Source of the DNA: Clostridium chromiireducens
GTDB lineage: Bacteria; Bacillota; Clostridia; Clostridiales; Clostridiaceae
Direction of reading: 5' to 3'
DNA length: 56,986 bases
NCBI RefSeq assembly: GCF_002029255.1
Contig: NZ_MZGT01000034.1
Location: forward strand, 1 to 56,986
The position numbers were made by a program, and so were the translations under genes. Under the pieces are notes generated by a model. It did no database searches. It was not told where the DNA came from and was given only the letters and a program-made list of their open reading frames with translations. Position 1 is the stretch's first letter. Each line of letters begins with the position of its first letter. Below are positions 7,617 to 16,696 of the stretch, one piece after another.

Positions 7617-8597
7617 TTATTTTACTACCGTATTTGTTGTTGTAGTTATAGCTGTGTCTGTTGGCATTAATAATTTATTAAAATCCTGTTGTGTAGTTTT
7701 AAATAAACTAGTTGGGAAAGTTATTGCTTTAACTTCACTCTTAGTATCTGAAGTATTTAAAACTAACGAAATATTTCCTACATCTTTAATTTTTAAATTC
7801 ATATTAAAATTTGAAGTGTAGCTAGTATCTGTAAATACTTCTTTTGAATTAACAGTAGATCCAGCTAATACTGTCTTAAGCTCAGTTAAACTTGTATTAA
7901 ATTGTGCATCATTAACTGACGCTTTAATTTGTGTAAGGCTTTCAGCTGGTAATCCTAACTTAAAAGTAGTATTAATATTATCTATGTTATTTCCTGCAGA
8001 TTTTGCAACCTTTCCAACTAAGTCTACAGTTTTATCTGCATCAAGATCAATAGTATATGATCTTCCATTTTGAACAAAAGGAATATCTAAATCGCTATTT
8101 TCTCCAAATATTAATTTTCCTAATTGAACCATTGAATCTGGCTGGGTTGTTAATGATTTTATTTTATCAACATCAATTCCTGTAGATCCAGCATCAATAC
8201 CAATATAATCTTCTTTTATATTAGTTAATCCAGTAGGTACAGCTTGTCCAGTTAGTGTATATATTCCTTCATAAAAACTCTTATTTATATAGCTAGTAGT
8301 TCCATCTGAATATCCTTTAAGTTCAGGAATATTAAATTTACCGGCTGGATCAGTAAATTTAATGTCTACATATGATTGCTTCCCTGCTGTATACCCATTC
8401 GCAGTGATATTTATTTGTTCCTTTATTCCTTGTGCATCAACATTAACTGTACCTTCAATACTCGATGTTGTTGCTTCCCATTTTGCTACATTGGAAAATT
8501 CTCTTGAATAGTTAAGAGTAGCTTGGCTACATCCTGCCATTGTTCCAACAGTTAACGCTGCTGTCATCATAAATGCTAAAGCTTTTTTTAATTTCAT
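7617..8597 (-). CDS. Secreted lipoprotein, unknown function
   Basis: This protein starts MKLKKALAFMMTAALTVGTMAGC, a standard lipoprotein signal with the lipobox cysteine at position 23. The mature part is about 300 residues, rich in T, S, N and D, with no motif I recognise. It resembles clostridial surface lipoproteins of the LppX/DUF-like beta class only in general composition. The frame is open 17 codons further upstream, but the ATG at 8597 follows AGGAGG (8607-8612) at the right distance. It has its own terminator and lies 183 bases after the ABC-2 permease. A strong inverted repeat between them suggests it is separately expressed. Confidence 0.75.
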   Translation of the reverse strand: MKLKKALAFMMTAALTVGTMAGCSQATLNYSREFSNVAKWEATTSSIEGTVNVDAQGIKEQINITANGYTAGKQSYVDIKFTDPAGKFNIPELKGYSDGTTSYINKSFYEGIYTLTGQAVPTGLTNIKEDYIGIDAGSTGIDVDKIKSLTTQPDSMVQLGKLIFGENSDLDIPFVQNGRSYTIDLDADKTVDLVGKVAKSAGNNIDNINTTFKLGLPAESLTQIKASVNDAQFNTSLTELKTVLAGSTVNSKEVFTDTSYTSNFNMNLKIKDVGNISLVLNTSDTKSEVKAITFPTSLFKTTQQDFNKLLMPTDTAITTTTNTVVK

Positions 8598-8693
8598 TTT
8601 GAGTTCCTCCTGAAAATAATTCTTATTTATGATAAAAATACAATACATGTTAATAATTTACTTTATATCATACTCTTATTATACATATTTTTT

Positions 8694-8780
8694 ATTAATA
8701 AATACTAGTATAAATATTAAATTAATCTTAATTTATACTTAAGTTTTTATAATTTAATTTATCTACTAGTATTTATTAAT
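8694..8780. repeat. 16-bp inverted repeat between permease and lipoprotein genes
   Basis: ATTAATAAATACTAGT (8694-8709) is perfectly repeated in inverted form at 8765-8780, touching the stop codon of the ABC-2 permease. The spacer contains a second pairing, AGTATAAAT with ATTTATACT. It may terminate the ytr-like operon or act as an operator for the lipoprotein gene. The sequence does not decide. Confidence 0.55.
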
Positions 8781-9445
8781 CATATCTCTTTTGACTTACA
8801 GATTTTATATGAAATTAAGTAAGACAAGTACCCTGCAACACAAAGAATTAGAGCAGCTATAAGAATCAATTCAACACTATTACTGAATATATAATTTAGC
8901 GAATTTATAAAATTTTCTATACTAAAACTACCACTTTCAAATAAAAATGACGGTAATCCGAAAATCAAAAATGCTGGCAAGAGATATACTAATATAGATA
9001 TTGCTTTTCCTTTTTCCATTCCAAACTTATAGTATATTGGATATTGGATAAAGCAAGTTATTAGACTTAAAATCCCACAAAAAGACATCACTATAACTTC
9101 GAAGCCGTGAAACTTTTGTACCGTGTATAGATATGCTATAATAACTCCATCTATTAAGAATAATACTGCAGCTATACTTATTAAGTATAGAAATCTTCCA
9201 CACACCATTTCTGAAACCTTGCATGGAAACATATAGTACATTTGGGTACTCTTTTCGTTACTTTGCGTACTAAATGGAATAGTTGCAAAAATAATTAGAA
9301 AGAAAAATAAATATGAAAGTCCCATATATATACTCCCCGAAAACATAAATAATGCACAAAATATTGCTGGTGCAAGCACATAAAACTTTATACTCTCTTT
9401 AATTAATCTCAAATCAAACTTAAAGTAACTTATCACATTATTCAT
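8780..9445 (-). CDS. ABC-2 type transporter permease
   Basis: This 221-residue protein has about six hydrophobic segments and resembles the small ABC-2 permeases paired with YtrB-like ATPases. The loop after the second segment (TQSNEKSTQMYYMFPCKVSEM) is typical of that group: a short cytoplasmic turn with a YMFP-like element. It begins four bases after the ATPase gene, so the two are translated together. Such GntR-ATPase-permease operons in Firmicutes respond to cell-wall antibiotics or membrane stress. The substrate is unknown. Confidence 0.8.
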   Translation of the reverse strand: MNNVISYFKFDLRLIKESIKFYVLAPAIFCALFMFSGSIYMGLSYLFFFLIIFATIPFSTQSNEKSTQMYYMFPCKVSEMVCGRFLYLISIAAVLFLIDGVIIAYLYTVQKFHGFEVIVMSFCGILSLITCFIQYPIYYKFGMEKGKAISILVYLLPAFLIFGLPSFLFESGSFSIENFINSLNYIFSNSVELILIAALILCVAGYLSYLISYKICKSKEI

Positions 9446-9449
9446 TGTT

Positions 9450-10307
9450 TCAATTCCTCCTCATTCCACTAATATAAAATACTATAATTTCATCCATAGA
9501 TGGTTTTTCTAGTAATAAGTTTTCATTAATATATTGCTTATCTTTTGAGCTAATCAATCCCTCAAAGCCGTAGCTAGAACTCTTATGTCCTATTAATTTT
9601 TCTCTTAATTCTTCTGTAAGATCTTCTATTCCACCTTTAACTAATAAATGACTCTCTAATATATTTTCAGTAGTGTCATAAAATACTTTTTCTCCCTTAT
9701 TAATAAAAAATAAATAGTCAGTTATTTTTTCTAAATCACTTGTTATGTGAGTAGAAAATAATACGCTTCTTTCACCATCTGCTATATACTCTTGTAATAT
9801 TTCTAAAATTTCACTTCTAATTACAGGGTCAAGGCCACTTGTTGGCTCATCTAATAAAAGTAATTTTGTATCTCTAGATAAAACACTCGCAAAAGATAGC
9901 TTTACTTTCATCCCCTTTGAAAACTCCTTAATTTTTTTCTTGTAAGGAAGCTGCCATCTCTCAACATATTCTCTAAATTTATCTTCGTTAAATGAAATAT
10001 AAAAATCTTTCATAGTCGCTATTACATCCTTTAATGTAAAACAGGTTGGGAAATAACATTCATCTCCAATGAATCCAATCATATTCTTATATCCAGCTTC
10101 ATCATCATTATATTCTTTTCCGAATATTCTTATTTCTCCACTATCTTTCTTAATCTGATTCATTATTAATTTTATTGTAGTGGTTTTACCTGCTCCATTT
10201 TGACCAATGTATCCTAATATATATCCTTTGGATAAACTTAGATTTATATTTTTTATATTAAATCCATCAAAAGTTTTATTTAAATTTTTTATTTCAAGTG
10301 CATCCAT
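9450..10307 (-). CDS. ABC transporter ATPase, YtrB-like
   Basis: This is a 285-residue ABC ATPase. Walker A is GQNGAGKTT (35-43) and Walker B LLLLDEPTSGLDP. The signature is FSKGMKVKLS rather than LSGGQ, as is usual in this exporter group. The C-terminal ~70 residues (ESHLLVKGGIEDLTEELREKL onwards) form the extension common in Ytr/Bcr-type ATPases. It lies 98 bases after the GntR regulator and 4 bases before the permease. It most likely drives export or membrane-stress defence together with the permease. Confidence 0.85.
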   Translation of the reverse strand: MDALEIKNLNKTFDGFNIKNINLSLSKGYILGYIGQNGAGKTTTIKLIMNQIKKDSGEIRIFGKEYNDDEAGYKNMIGFIGDECYFPTCFTLKDVIATMKDFYISFNEDKFREYVERWQLPYKKKIKEFSKGMKVKLSFASVLSRDTKLLLLDEPTSGLDPVIRSEILEILQEYIADGERSVLFSTHITSDLEKITDYLFFINKGEKVFYDTTENILESHLLVKGGIEDLTEELREKLIGHKSSSYGFEGLISSKDKQYINENLLLEKPSMDEIIVFYISGMRRN

Positions 10308-10405
10308 ATCTATCTACTCCTAAATCATACTTTTAGTTATTATATTTATAAATTAGATATTACATCTATAATCAGAATTCTCTATAGTTGCTTTAAATGA
10401 CTGTA

Positions 10406-10783
10406 TTATATTTGTTCATCTAGTAACGCTTTAAAAATTACGATAAGTTCATCATTAGAAATATTAGCTAATTTCCCATTCTCAATAGCTAGCATCAATG
10501 CTTCTTCAATTTTCTTTAGATACTGTTCTCTTACTAACTCGCTATCCTTTGGAAGTACATAACTGCCTTTTCCTCTAAGAGTAGCTATAAAACCCTCATT
10601 TTCGAGATCTGAATAAGCTCTCGTCGTGGTAATAACGCTTATACCCAAATCTTTTGCCAGCTGCCTTATAGATGGTAAAAATTCATTTTCGGCAATGGCT
10701 CCTGATAAAATCTGTTCCTTGATTTGAGTTTTTATCTGCTCGTAAATTGGCAAATCCGATTTATTAGAAAGTAATATTTTCAA
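10406..10783 (-). CDS. GntR-family regulator, YtrA subfamily
   Basis: This 125-residue protein has an N-terminal winged helix (PIYEQIKTQIKEQILSG ... LPSIRQLAKDLGISVITTTRAYSDLENEGFI) and only a short two-helix C-terminal part, the mark of YtrA-type GntR repressors. It starts with TTG, with AGGAGG 11 to 12 bases upstream. As first gene of the operon with an ATPase and ABC-2 permease it almost certainly controls them and itself. A 37-bp palindrome over the promoter (10806-10842) is the obvious operator. Inducer unknown. Confidence 0.88.
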   Translation of the reverse strand: MKILLSNKSDLPIYEQIKTQIKEQILSGAIAENEFLPSIRQLAKDLGISVITTTRAYSDLENEGFIATLRGKGSYVLPKDSELVREQYLKKIEEALMLAIENGKLANISNDELIVIFKALLDEQI

Positions 10784-10805
10784 ACTATCACTTCGCCTCC
10801 TTTGT

Positions 10806-10853
10806 GTTTATACTGTATATATACAATATATACAGTATAAACAGTTTTGTCAA
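10806..10853 (-). promoter_or_regulatory. Promoter with overlapping GntR operator palindrome
   Basis: On the minus strand TTGACA (10848-10853) and TATATT (10825-10830) are 17 bases apart. The palindrome GTTTATACTGTATATA...TATATACAGTATAAAC (10806-10842) has 17-bp arms with a single mismatch beside the centre and covers the -10 box and the start region. The layout fits autorepression by the YtrA-type regulator encoded 20 bases downstream. Confidence 0.8.
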
Positions 10854-10986
10854 TACCTTTATTTTAATCACTTAAGTTTAATAGACTTTTCTTTGCTTTC
10901 ATCGCACTGCCTAGTAATACTAATTTAATTTTCTAGCCTCTTACTCTCTTCAGACATTTATAATTATTAAACTGAAAAGCAAAAAA

Positions 10987-11019
10987 AGCCTTTAGACAAT
11001 TTTATATCATCTAAAGGCT
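10987..11019 (-). terminator. Terminator after the TcyP-like symporter gene
   Basis: AGCCTTTAGA (10987-10996) pairs with TCTAAAGGCT (11010-11019). A run of seven A on the plus strand before it is the U-run of the minus-strand transcript. Confidence 0.85.
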
Positions 11020-11062
11020 CCCTAATTTTAGTTTATTATACCATCATTAATTAAATATTATT

Positions 11063-12469
11063 CTAGTTTCCTTCTATAGCAATCTTATTACTACTATTGC
11101 TATTATAAACTTCCTTATCTAATTCGTTAAAACCTTTAGCCACAGTTACTGCTGTTACCATAGCTCCATCAACATTAAGCATTGTACGTGCCATATCTAA
11201 AATTGGATCTATTGCAAGTATCGCTCCTGCAAGTGGGAAGAAGCTTCCCATTCCCATACCCGATATTACTACCGACACTGACATTATTGCTGTTCCTGGT
11301 AAACCCGCTATACCAAAAGAACTTACAATTATAATAACTACTAGCATAGCATAAAAGCTAAAATCCATTGGTGTTCCAGACATATTTGCGATTGTTATTG
11401 CCATAAGCGCAGGATATATAGCTGCACATCCATTCATACCCATATTGGCACCTAAACTTCCGGCAAAAGTTGCAATCCCTTTATCAACTCCAACTTTTTT
11501 ATTTAAAGTTTCAATTGTAACCGGCAGCGTTCCAAGACTTGAACGAGAAGTAAATGCTAAAACTAATGGTTCAATAACATTTTTTAAATATTGAATTGGA
11601 TTCAATCCATTTAGTGATATTATTACAAGATGAATTACAAAAACAATAAGTACACTTACATATAATGCAACAATAAAATTGACCACATTAATTATTGCCG
11701 TTACACCTTTTGATGCAACTGTATTTGCAAGTAATGGTAATACTGCATAAGGCATAAATCTAATAACTGTTTGAGCGACACTAGTCATTATTTTATAAAA
11801 CGCTTCAATTACATCTATTGCAGGCTTTATAACCTCTTCATGAGCTTTATTTAATTTTCTTATTGCAATCCCAAGGAATGCAGCAAATATAACAACTGCT
11901 ACTATATTTGCATCTGCCGCTGCTTTTATCGGATTTGCAGGTAAAAGCCCTCTTACTGTGTCTACTAAAGAGGTAATTTCTTTCATTTCTACTTTACTTT
12001 GAACTGCTTCCACTCCAATTCCAAGCTTAAACATATTTCCTACTATTATTGCAACTATTGATGCGATTGCTGTAGTTCCAAGTAGAACAAATATAGATCT
12101 TGATGTTAATTTCCCCAAACTTTGATTTTCATTCATACTTATTATAACTCTTAGCATTGATAGAAAAACTAGCGGTACTACTAGCATCTTTAACAGATCC
12201 ATAAATCCACCACCTACTAATCCATACCATTTAGTAACTTCTCCTATCCATTTAACATCATCTGTACTACCTGGAAACCCAGCTATGAACTGTATGATTA
12301 CACCAAGCAGCAACCCTATTCCTGTTGATAAAAGCATACGTTTTGAAAAATTTACTCCTGCTTTCTCTAATTTATAAATTCCAAAAAATAATCCAATTAA
12401 AACTGCTATAAATATAATTGGCTGGAAACTAGTAATCATAATAAATTTAGTAAAAAATGTACTATCCAT
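11063..12469 (-). CDS. Sodium:dicarboxylate/cystine symporter family protein, TcyP-like
   Basis: This 468-residue protein is of the DAACS (glutamate/dicarboxylate/cystine) family, with about eight membrane segments and re-entrant loops. Visible signatures are SRSSLGTLPVT (hairpin loop), GANMGMNGCAAIYPALMAI in place of the NMDGT motif, and DPILDMARTMLNVDGAMVTA. The longer N-terminus and these loop variants are closer to TcyP/YdjN L-cystine importers than to GltP. It has its own promoter and terminator. The next genes upstream encode two aspartoacylase-like proteins, so an N-acyl amino acid or dicarboxylic amino acid is an alternative substrate. Confidence 0.82.
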   Translation of the reverse strand: MDSTFFTKFIMITSFQPIIFIAVLIGLFFGIYKLEKAGVNFSKRMLLSTGIGLLLGVIIQFIAGFPGSTDDVKWIGEVTKWYGLVGGGFMDLLKMLVVPLVFLSMLRVIISMNENQSLGKLTSRSIFVLLGTTAIASIVAIIVGNMFKLGIGVEAVQSKVEMKEITSLVDTVRGLLPANPIKAAADANIVAVVIFAAFLGIAIRKLNKAHEEVIKPAIDVIEAFYKIMTSVAQTVIRFMPYAVLPLLANTVASKGVTAIINVVNFIVALYVSVLIVFVIHLVIISLNGLNPIQYLKNVIEPLVLAFTSRSSLGTLPVTIETLNKKVGVDKGIATFAGSLGANMGMNGCAAIYPALMAITIANMSGTPMDFSFYAMLVVIIIVSSFGIAGLPGTAIMSVSVVISGMGMGSFFPLAGAILAIDPILDMARTMLNVDGAMVTAVTVAKGFNELDKEVYNSNSSNKIAIEGN

Positions 12470-12518
12470 AAATATCCTCCTATTATTCTGATAATTCCTA
12501 TAAGATTGGTATGTTTTT

Positions 12519-12547
12519 ATATTATCAATTCAGAGTTTATATGTCAA
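12519..12547 (-). promoter_or_regulatory. Sigma-A promoter of the TcyP-like gene
   Basis: On the minus strand TTGACA (12542-12547) is followed after 17 bases by TAATAT (12519-12524), 50 bases before the start codon. Confidence 0.7.
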
Positions 12548-12647
12548 CATTAAATAATTGTATATATTTTTTTTGAAAACATATACCTTTTGTTAATTTG
12601 TTTATCTTTATTAGCATTTTCTTAAAAATTATCATAAAATCGAACAT

Positions 12648-12710
12648 AAAAATAACTACTATAATAATAGATCTTAATTTTCAAAAATCTATTTTATAGT
12701 AGTTATTTTT
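12648..12710 (-). terminator. Terminator after the M14-like gene pair
   Basis: AAAATAACTACTATAA and the following ATAGAT (about 12649-12672) pair with ATCTATTTTATAGTAGTTATTTT (about 12687-12709). This long hairpin lies between the M14-like pair and the symporter promoter. Confidence 0.75.
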
Positions 12711-12748
12711 ATTAATTATTATATTAGATTTCCCAAGCTCAAACATTT

Positions 12749-13684
12749 TTATTCGTGAAGTCTTCTGATTATTTTATATACAACCACATTTTCCATTACA
12801 AGTGGAGACTTGTGAGCAAAAAATATTATACCATCTGTTGGAGATATAATTTTCTCCTTAACTGTTCCTTCATATGGATGAATTATTTCCCCTAGTACAT
12901 CTCCTCTTTCTACTCCATCCCCCGGATTCTTTAATGGTCTATATATTCCACCTGTAGTTGTTTTAACTGAAAGCAAATCGTCCTCTTTTAGTACACTTGC
13001 TATGTATCCACTATGACTATTGTATTTTATTACTCCCATTCTTGTTAAAAATCTTAAAACTGCAACTACTGCATGCTTTGCTGAAACTTCATCTATTTGA
13101 TCTGTTGCATTAGTATATAGTGAGAAGGCACTAGCCTCCCACATTTGCCAATTATAATTAAGTGTCATTGTATCATATGGCTTTGGCTTACGAATTAATA
13201 CATATTGCAAACCAAATAAATTCGCAAGGCTTGGACTTTGATATCCTGTTTCCATCATTCTTATGTGAGGTATAAAATCTCCCGGCATATAAAAACTAGT
13301 AAATTGAATTCCAAATGGATAATCTTTTACTTGTTCAAAAACACCACTCGCAATTCTCTGGGTTGTTTCTCCATTTTTCTCACCTGGAAACATTCTATTT
13401 ATATCAGTATTATCCATTGTCCAAAATCTTTTCCCTATATTCATAGAGTGAGGATTTACACAAGGGATAACAAGTATTTCACGATCTCTTGAGATTGCAC
13501 CTTTTTGTTCTAACTTAGTTAATGTTTTAATAAGTTGAGAACAAGTATATAATTGCTGTATTTCATTACCCCTAATTGCTCCAACTATACATGCAGTCTT
13601 TTCACCTTTTCCAAATTTATATCCTGTAACCCTCATATCATCCCTATGAGGTGATTTCAACGTGTATAATATTTCTTTTCTCAT
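12749..13684 (-). CDS. Aspartoacylase/AstE-like protein lacking zinc ligands
   Basis: This 311-residue protein is of the succinylglutamate desuccinylase/aspartoacylase branch of M14 carboxypeptidases. The fold can be followed through ACIVGAIRGNE (32-41), NPHSMN, DINRMFPGE and a C-terminal barrel-sandwich segment (ISPTDGIIFF). In its neighbour the zinc motif is GLHGDE with a later DLH. Here these are AIRGNE (histidine replaced by Arg38) and QFT (histidine replaced by Thr). Two of three zinc ligands are lost, so it is probably catalytically inactive or uses another chemistry. Its start overlaps the stop of the intact paralogue (ATGA). Translational coupling suggests a complex between the two (inference). 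Confidence 0.82.
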   Translation of the reverse strand: MRKEILYTLKSPHRDDMRVTGYKFGKGEKTACIVGAIRGNEIQQLYTCSQLIKTLTKLEQKGAISRDREILVIPCVNPHSMNIGKRFWTMDNTDINRMFPGEKNGETTQRIASGVFEQVKDYPFGIQFTSFYMPGDFIPHIRMMETGYQSPSLANLFGLQYVLIRKPKPYDTMTLNYNWQMWEASAFSLYTNATDQIDEVSAKHAVVAVLRFLTRMGVIKYNSHSGYIASVLKEDDLLSVKTTTGGIYRPLKNPGDGVERGDVLGEIIHPYEGTVKEKIISPTDGIIFFAHKSPLVMENVVVYKIIRRLHE

Positions 13685-14616
13685 TTTGCACCTCCTAATA
13701 CCCTTGCAATAAGAGAACCTTCATACACTACAGGGTATTCTCTTAATGTAAATACAACACCATCACATGGTGAAATCACCTGTTCCTCAGCCACTCCAGT
13801 TAATGAACTAAAAATTTCCCCAACTCGTTCACCTTTTTTTATCTCGCTTAAATGTTTCACGCTAGGCATAAATATTCCTGACGCCTTAGCATTTATAAAG
13901 TTCACTTCTTTTTCAGTAGATATAATAGGTTGCCTTACCGAAGCTACTGTGCCTGTCCATATATTTAATTCTTTCATTAAATTAAATATCCCCTCAACTA
14001 GTTGATCACCATATTCTTTTGTTATCCTCATTCCAACTCCCATTTCAACTAGTAAAGCAGGTATATTCTTATTATTTAAACTATAAGTAAGTGTAGACTC
14101 TAAAACTGTCGTTTCAGGATGTACCCATATAAAATCCATATTTAGTAATTTAGCATAAGGCACTAATTTATCTTTTATGTTCTCACTTATTCTAACCTGA
14201 GGCACCTCTCTTAAAAATATATTACTTGCATGCAGATCTATACACATATCTGCCCCATCTATATCTTCAATAATCTTTGCTGCAACATGTTCTGCCATAG
14301 CTCCACTTTCCGATCCCGGAAAAATTCTATTCATATCTAAATCAAAAGTCGGCATTCCTCTATGAATGGAATCTATTCCAAGCGGATTAAGTGATGGATA
14401 TATATCAACGATTCCGTTGAGATATTCAATATTTTCCTGTATTTCTTTAATTAACTTATAGCATACATATTGACCTTCAAGCTCATCTCCATGAAGCCCA
14501 GTGACAATGCATATTCTCTTTTCTTTTCCACTAATATTGGCTGGTGCAAGTCTATTTTTCTTAATTATTAACCTCTCATCAACTGCTAATTCTAAAGATA
14601 CTATTGTTTCTACCAT
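13681..14616 (-). CDS. Aspartoacylase/AstE-like zinc deacylase (M14 family)
   Basis: This is a zinc-dependent amide hydrolase of the AstE/AspA family, which removes acyl groups from N-acyl amino acids or related amides. Counting from four codons before the chosen start, the ligands are H46 and E49 in GLHGDELEGQ and H133 in CIDLHAS. DMNRIFPG supplies the substrate-binding Asn-Arg pair, and a biotinyl-like beta domain (ISPCDGVVFTLREYPV) ends the protein. The ATG at 14616 follows GGAGGG at 14621-14626; an ATG-like extension to 14628 would start inside that site. It is coupled by ATGA to its zinc-less paralogue and lies downstream of gabT. The true substrate is unknown. Confidence 0.85.
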   Translation of the reverse strand: MVETIVSLELAVDERLIIKKNRLAPANISGKEKRICIVTGLHGDELEGQYVCYKLIKEIQENIEYLNGIVDIYPSLNPLGIDSIHRGMPTFDLDMNRIFPGSESGAMAEHVAAKIIEDIDGADMCIDLHASNIFLREVPQVRISENIKDKLVPYAKLLNMDFIWVHPETTVLESTLTYSLNNKNIPALLVEMGVGMRITKEYGDQLVEGIFNLMKELNIWTGTVASVRQPIISTEKEVNFINAKASGIFMPSVKHLSEIKKGERVGEIFSSLTGVAEEQVISPCDGVVFTLREYPVVYEGSLIARVLGGAK

Positions 14617-14929
14617 ATTACCCTCCATACACTTAACAACTTATTGTCTTTACTAAAATGCCAAAACGTATAGTTTTTTCATTCATCTTGCTATTGTAAA
14701 AACTGTCTAGTTTATTATTATATTTGTAAAAAAATTTTCTTTGTATATATATTTACACAACATCTAAATTAATAATATACTATTCTAAAATTATTGTATA
14801 AAAAAATAAGCAAAGAATCTCACTTTGTGGGCTTCTTTGCTTTAATCTAATATTACTACTTGATAAATTTATTGTCAATTCTTTTACACATGAAATTAAA
14901 TTACTTATATAAATAATTTTCCCATACAG
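14617..14929. other. Intergenic region upstream of the M14-like pair
   Basis: This stretch holds the gabT terminator at 14808-14842 and the promoter region of the M14-like genes. No box pair is good enough to name. Confidence 0.4.
14808..14842 (-). terminator. Terminator after gabT
   Basis: AAGCAAAGAA (14808-14817) pairs with TTCTTTGCTT (14833-14842). The A-run at 14800-14808 is the U-run of the minus-strand transcript. Confidence 0.85.
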
Positions 14930-16270
14930 CTACATACATTCCTTAATTGATTCATCTAAAACATCCATTCCATATTTAACTTGCTCGTCGGTCATAACTA
15001 ATGGAGGTAAGAAACGAATTACATTTCCAAGAATTCCAGCATTCAAGAATATAACACCTTTTTGGTAACATTTTTGAATTACAGTTTTCACCAAGTCAGC
15101 TGCTGGCTCCTTTGTAGTTCTATCTTTTACTAATTCTAAACCTACCATGGAACCCAATCCTCTTACTTGACCTATAACATTATATTTTTCTTTCATTTCA
15201 TTTAATCTTTCAACAATATATGCTCCAAGCTTTTCAGATTTTTCACATAAGTTTTCTTTTTCTATCTTTTCTATAACTTTAAGTGCGGCTACACACGCAA
15301 GAGGGCTTCCACTATATGTTCCACCGATACCGCCGACACACGCAGAATCCATTATTTCTTTTTTAGCAACTACGGCACTCAATGGAACACCTGCTGCTAT
15401 AGATTTTGATAATGTAACAACGTCTGGTTCTATTCCATAATGCTCATGGGCAAACATTTTACCAGTTCTTGCGAATCCTGCTTGGATTTCATCTACTATA
15501 AACACTATATTATTTTCATTACAAATCTTTTGTAATTCTTGCATATATTTTGCAGATGGTACAACAAATCCACCTTCACCTTGTAGTGGTTCAACGATTA
15601 AACATGCTATCATATCTGGAGAAAGTGTTGTTCTAAGCATAGTTCTTAATCTTTCAATACATTCATCTGCATACTCTTCTTCTGAAACTCCTAGTGGTGC
15701 TCTGTATGCATATGGAAAATCAAATTTATACGTTTCTGGTGCAAATGGTCCAAAACCATTTTTATAAGGCTTGTATTTACTTGTTATTGACATAGTCATA
15801 TTTGTACGTCCATGGAAAGATCCTGTTGCTGAAAGAACTCCTGTCTTCTTTGTATAAGTTCTAGCTATTTTTATAGCATTTTCTACTGCCTCTGCTCCAC
15901 TGTTAGCGAACATAACTTTCTTTTCAAAGTCACCAACTGCTATTTCAGTTAGCTTCTTAGCCAAAGCCCCATATGATTCATATGTCACTACATTATATCC
16001 AGGATGAATATATTTTTGGGTTTGTTCATTTATAGCATTAACTATTTCCTCATCACAATGTCCAACATTTTGAACACCAATTCCAGCTGCGAAATCTAAA
16101 AATACATTTCCGTCAACGTCCTTAATTAAAGCTCCCTTTGCTTCTGCTATGGCGATGTCTGTTGATACAGATACTCCATTTGCTACATATTTTTTTCTTT
16201 CTTCAATAATTTCCTTTGATTTAGGTCCTGGTATTGAAGTTACTAACTTTACATTTGATTCTTCTATCAT
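14930..16270 (-). CDS. gabT: 4-aminobutyrate (GABA) aminotransferase
   Basis: This class III PLP aminotransferase of 446 residues is closest to bacterial GabT, which converts GABA plus 2-oxoglutarate to succinate semialdehyde plus glutamate. Features are NSGAEAVENAIKIAR (123-137), SFHGRT, EPLQGEGGF, the PLP aspartate in VDEIQAG (D260) and the Schiff-base lysine in TLSKSIAAG (K289). RFLPPLVMTDEQV near the end is also typical. Delta-aminovalerate or beta-alanine could be alternative substrates. It has its own terminator. The two PucR regulators encoded next upstream probably control it. Confidence 0.87.
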   Translation of the reverse strand: MIEESNVKLVTSIPGPKSKEIIEERKKYVANGVSVSTDIAIAEAKGALIKDVDGNVFLDFAAGIGVQNVGHCDEEIVNAINEQTQKYIHPGYNVVTYESYGALAKKLTEIAVGDFEKKVMFANSGAEAVENAIKIARTYTKKTGVLSATGSFHGRTNMTMSITSKYKPYKNGFGPFAPETYKFDFPYAYRAPLGVSEEEYADECIERLRTMLRTTLSPDMIACLIVEPLQGEGGFVVPSAKYMQELQKICNENNIVFIVDEIQAGFARTGKMFAHEHYGIEPDVVTLSKSIAAGVPLSAVVAKKEIMDSACVGGIGGTYSGSPLACVAALKVIEKIEKENLCEKSEKLGAYIVERLNEMKEKYNVIGQVRGLGSMVGLELVKDRTTKEPAADLVKTVIQKCYQKGVIFLNAGILGNVIRFLPPLVMTDEQVKYGMDVLDESIKECM

Positions 16271-16696
16271 AATTCCTGCCTCCTAATTAAGATATCTAAT
16301 AATAATTTTATTAATAATTACACTTTGGATTATTTAACTCATAAAAACAGAGCCATATCAAGTTAATACATGATAGACTCCATTGTCTTAATCTATTGTT
16401 GTGTGTGCTTCTGACTTATTTATATGATAATACTTTCCACTTTTCTTTTCTATGTCCAAGCACTATAATATTTTTGTCTATTTTGACCAAAACCTTAACA
16501 GTCTTTAATTTCAAATCACTATTTATAAGACCTGAAATCTCATTAAACAGGCATATTCCGTAAAATTACAAATTAAATTCATTCTAGAATTAATTATTTT
16601 AACATAACATATTCATACAAACAAAAATAGAGTATCCCTTTAACTCTCTATTTTAAAGGCTTACTCCATTTTTGTTCACAATGACCAACTTTTTGT
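16271..16696. other. gabT upstream region with operator candidate and repeat relic
   Basis: This 426-base gap separates gabT from the first pucR. It holds the pucR terminator (16624-16654) and a 21-bp inverted repeat TTTTGTC...GACCAAAA (16472-16492) that could be a PucR site. A stretch at 16351-16397 (AGCCATATCA... TGATAGACTCCATTGTCT) is a diverged copy of the hairpin that follows the second pucR (17950-17990). No open reading frame is supported. Confidence 0.5.
16624..16654 (-). terminator. Terminator after the first pucR gene
   Basis: AAAATAGAG (16624-16632) pairs with CTCTATTTT (16646-16654); on the minus strand it is followed by TTG-TTTG, a moderate U-run. Confidence 0.7.
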
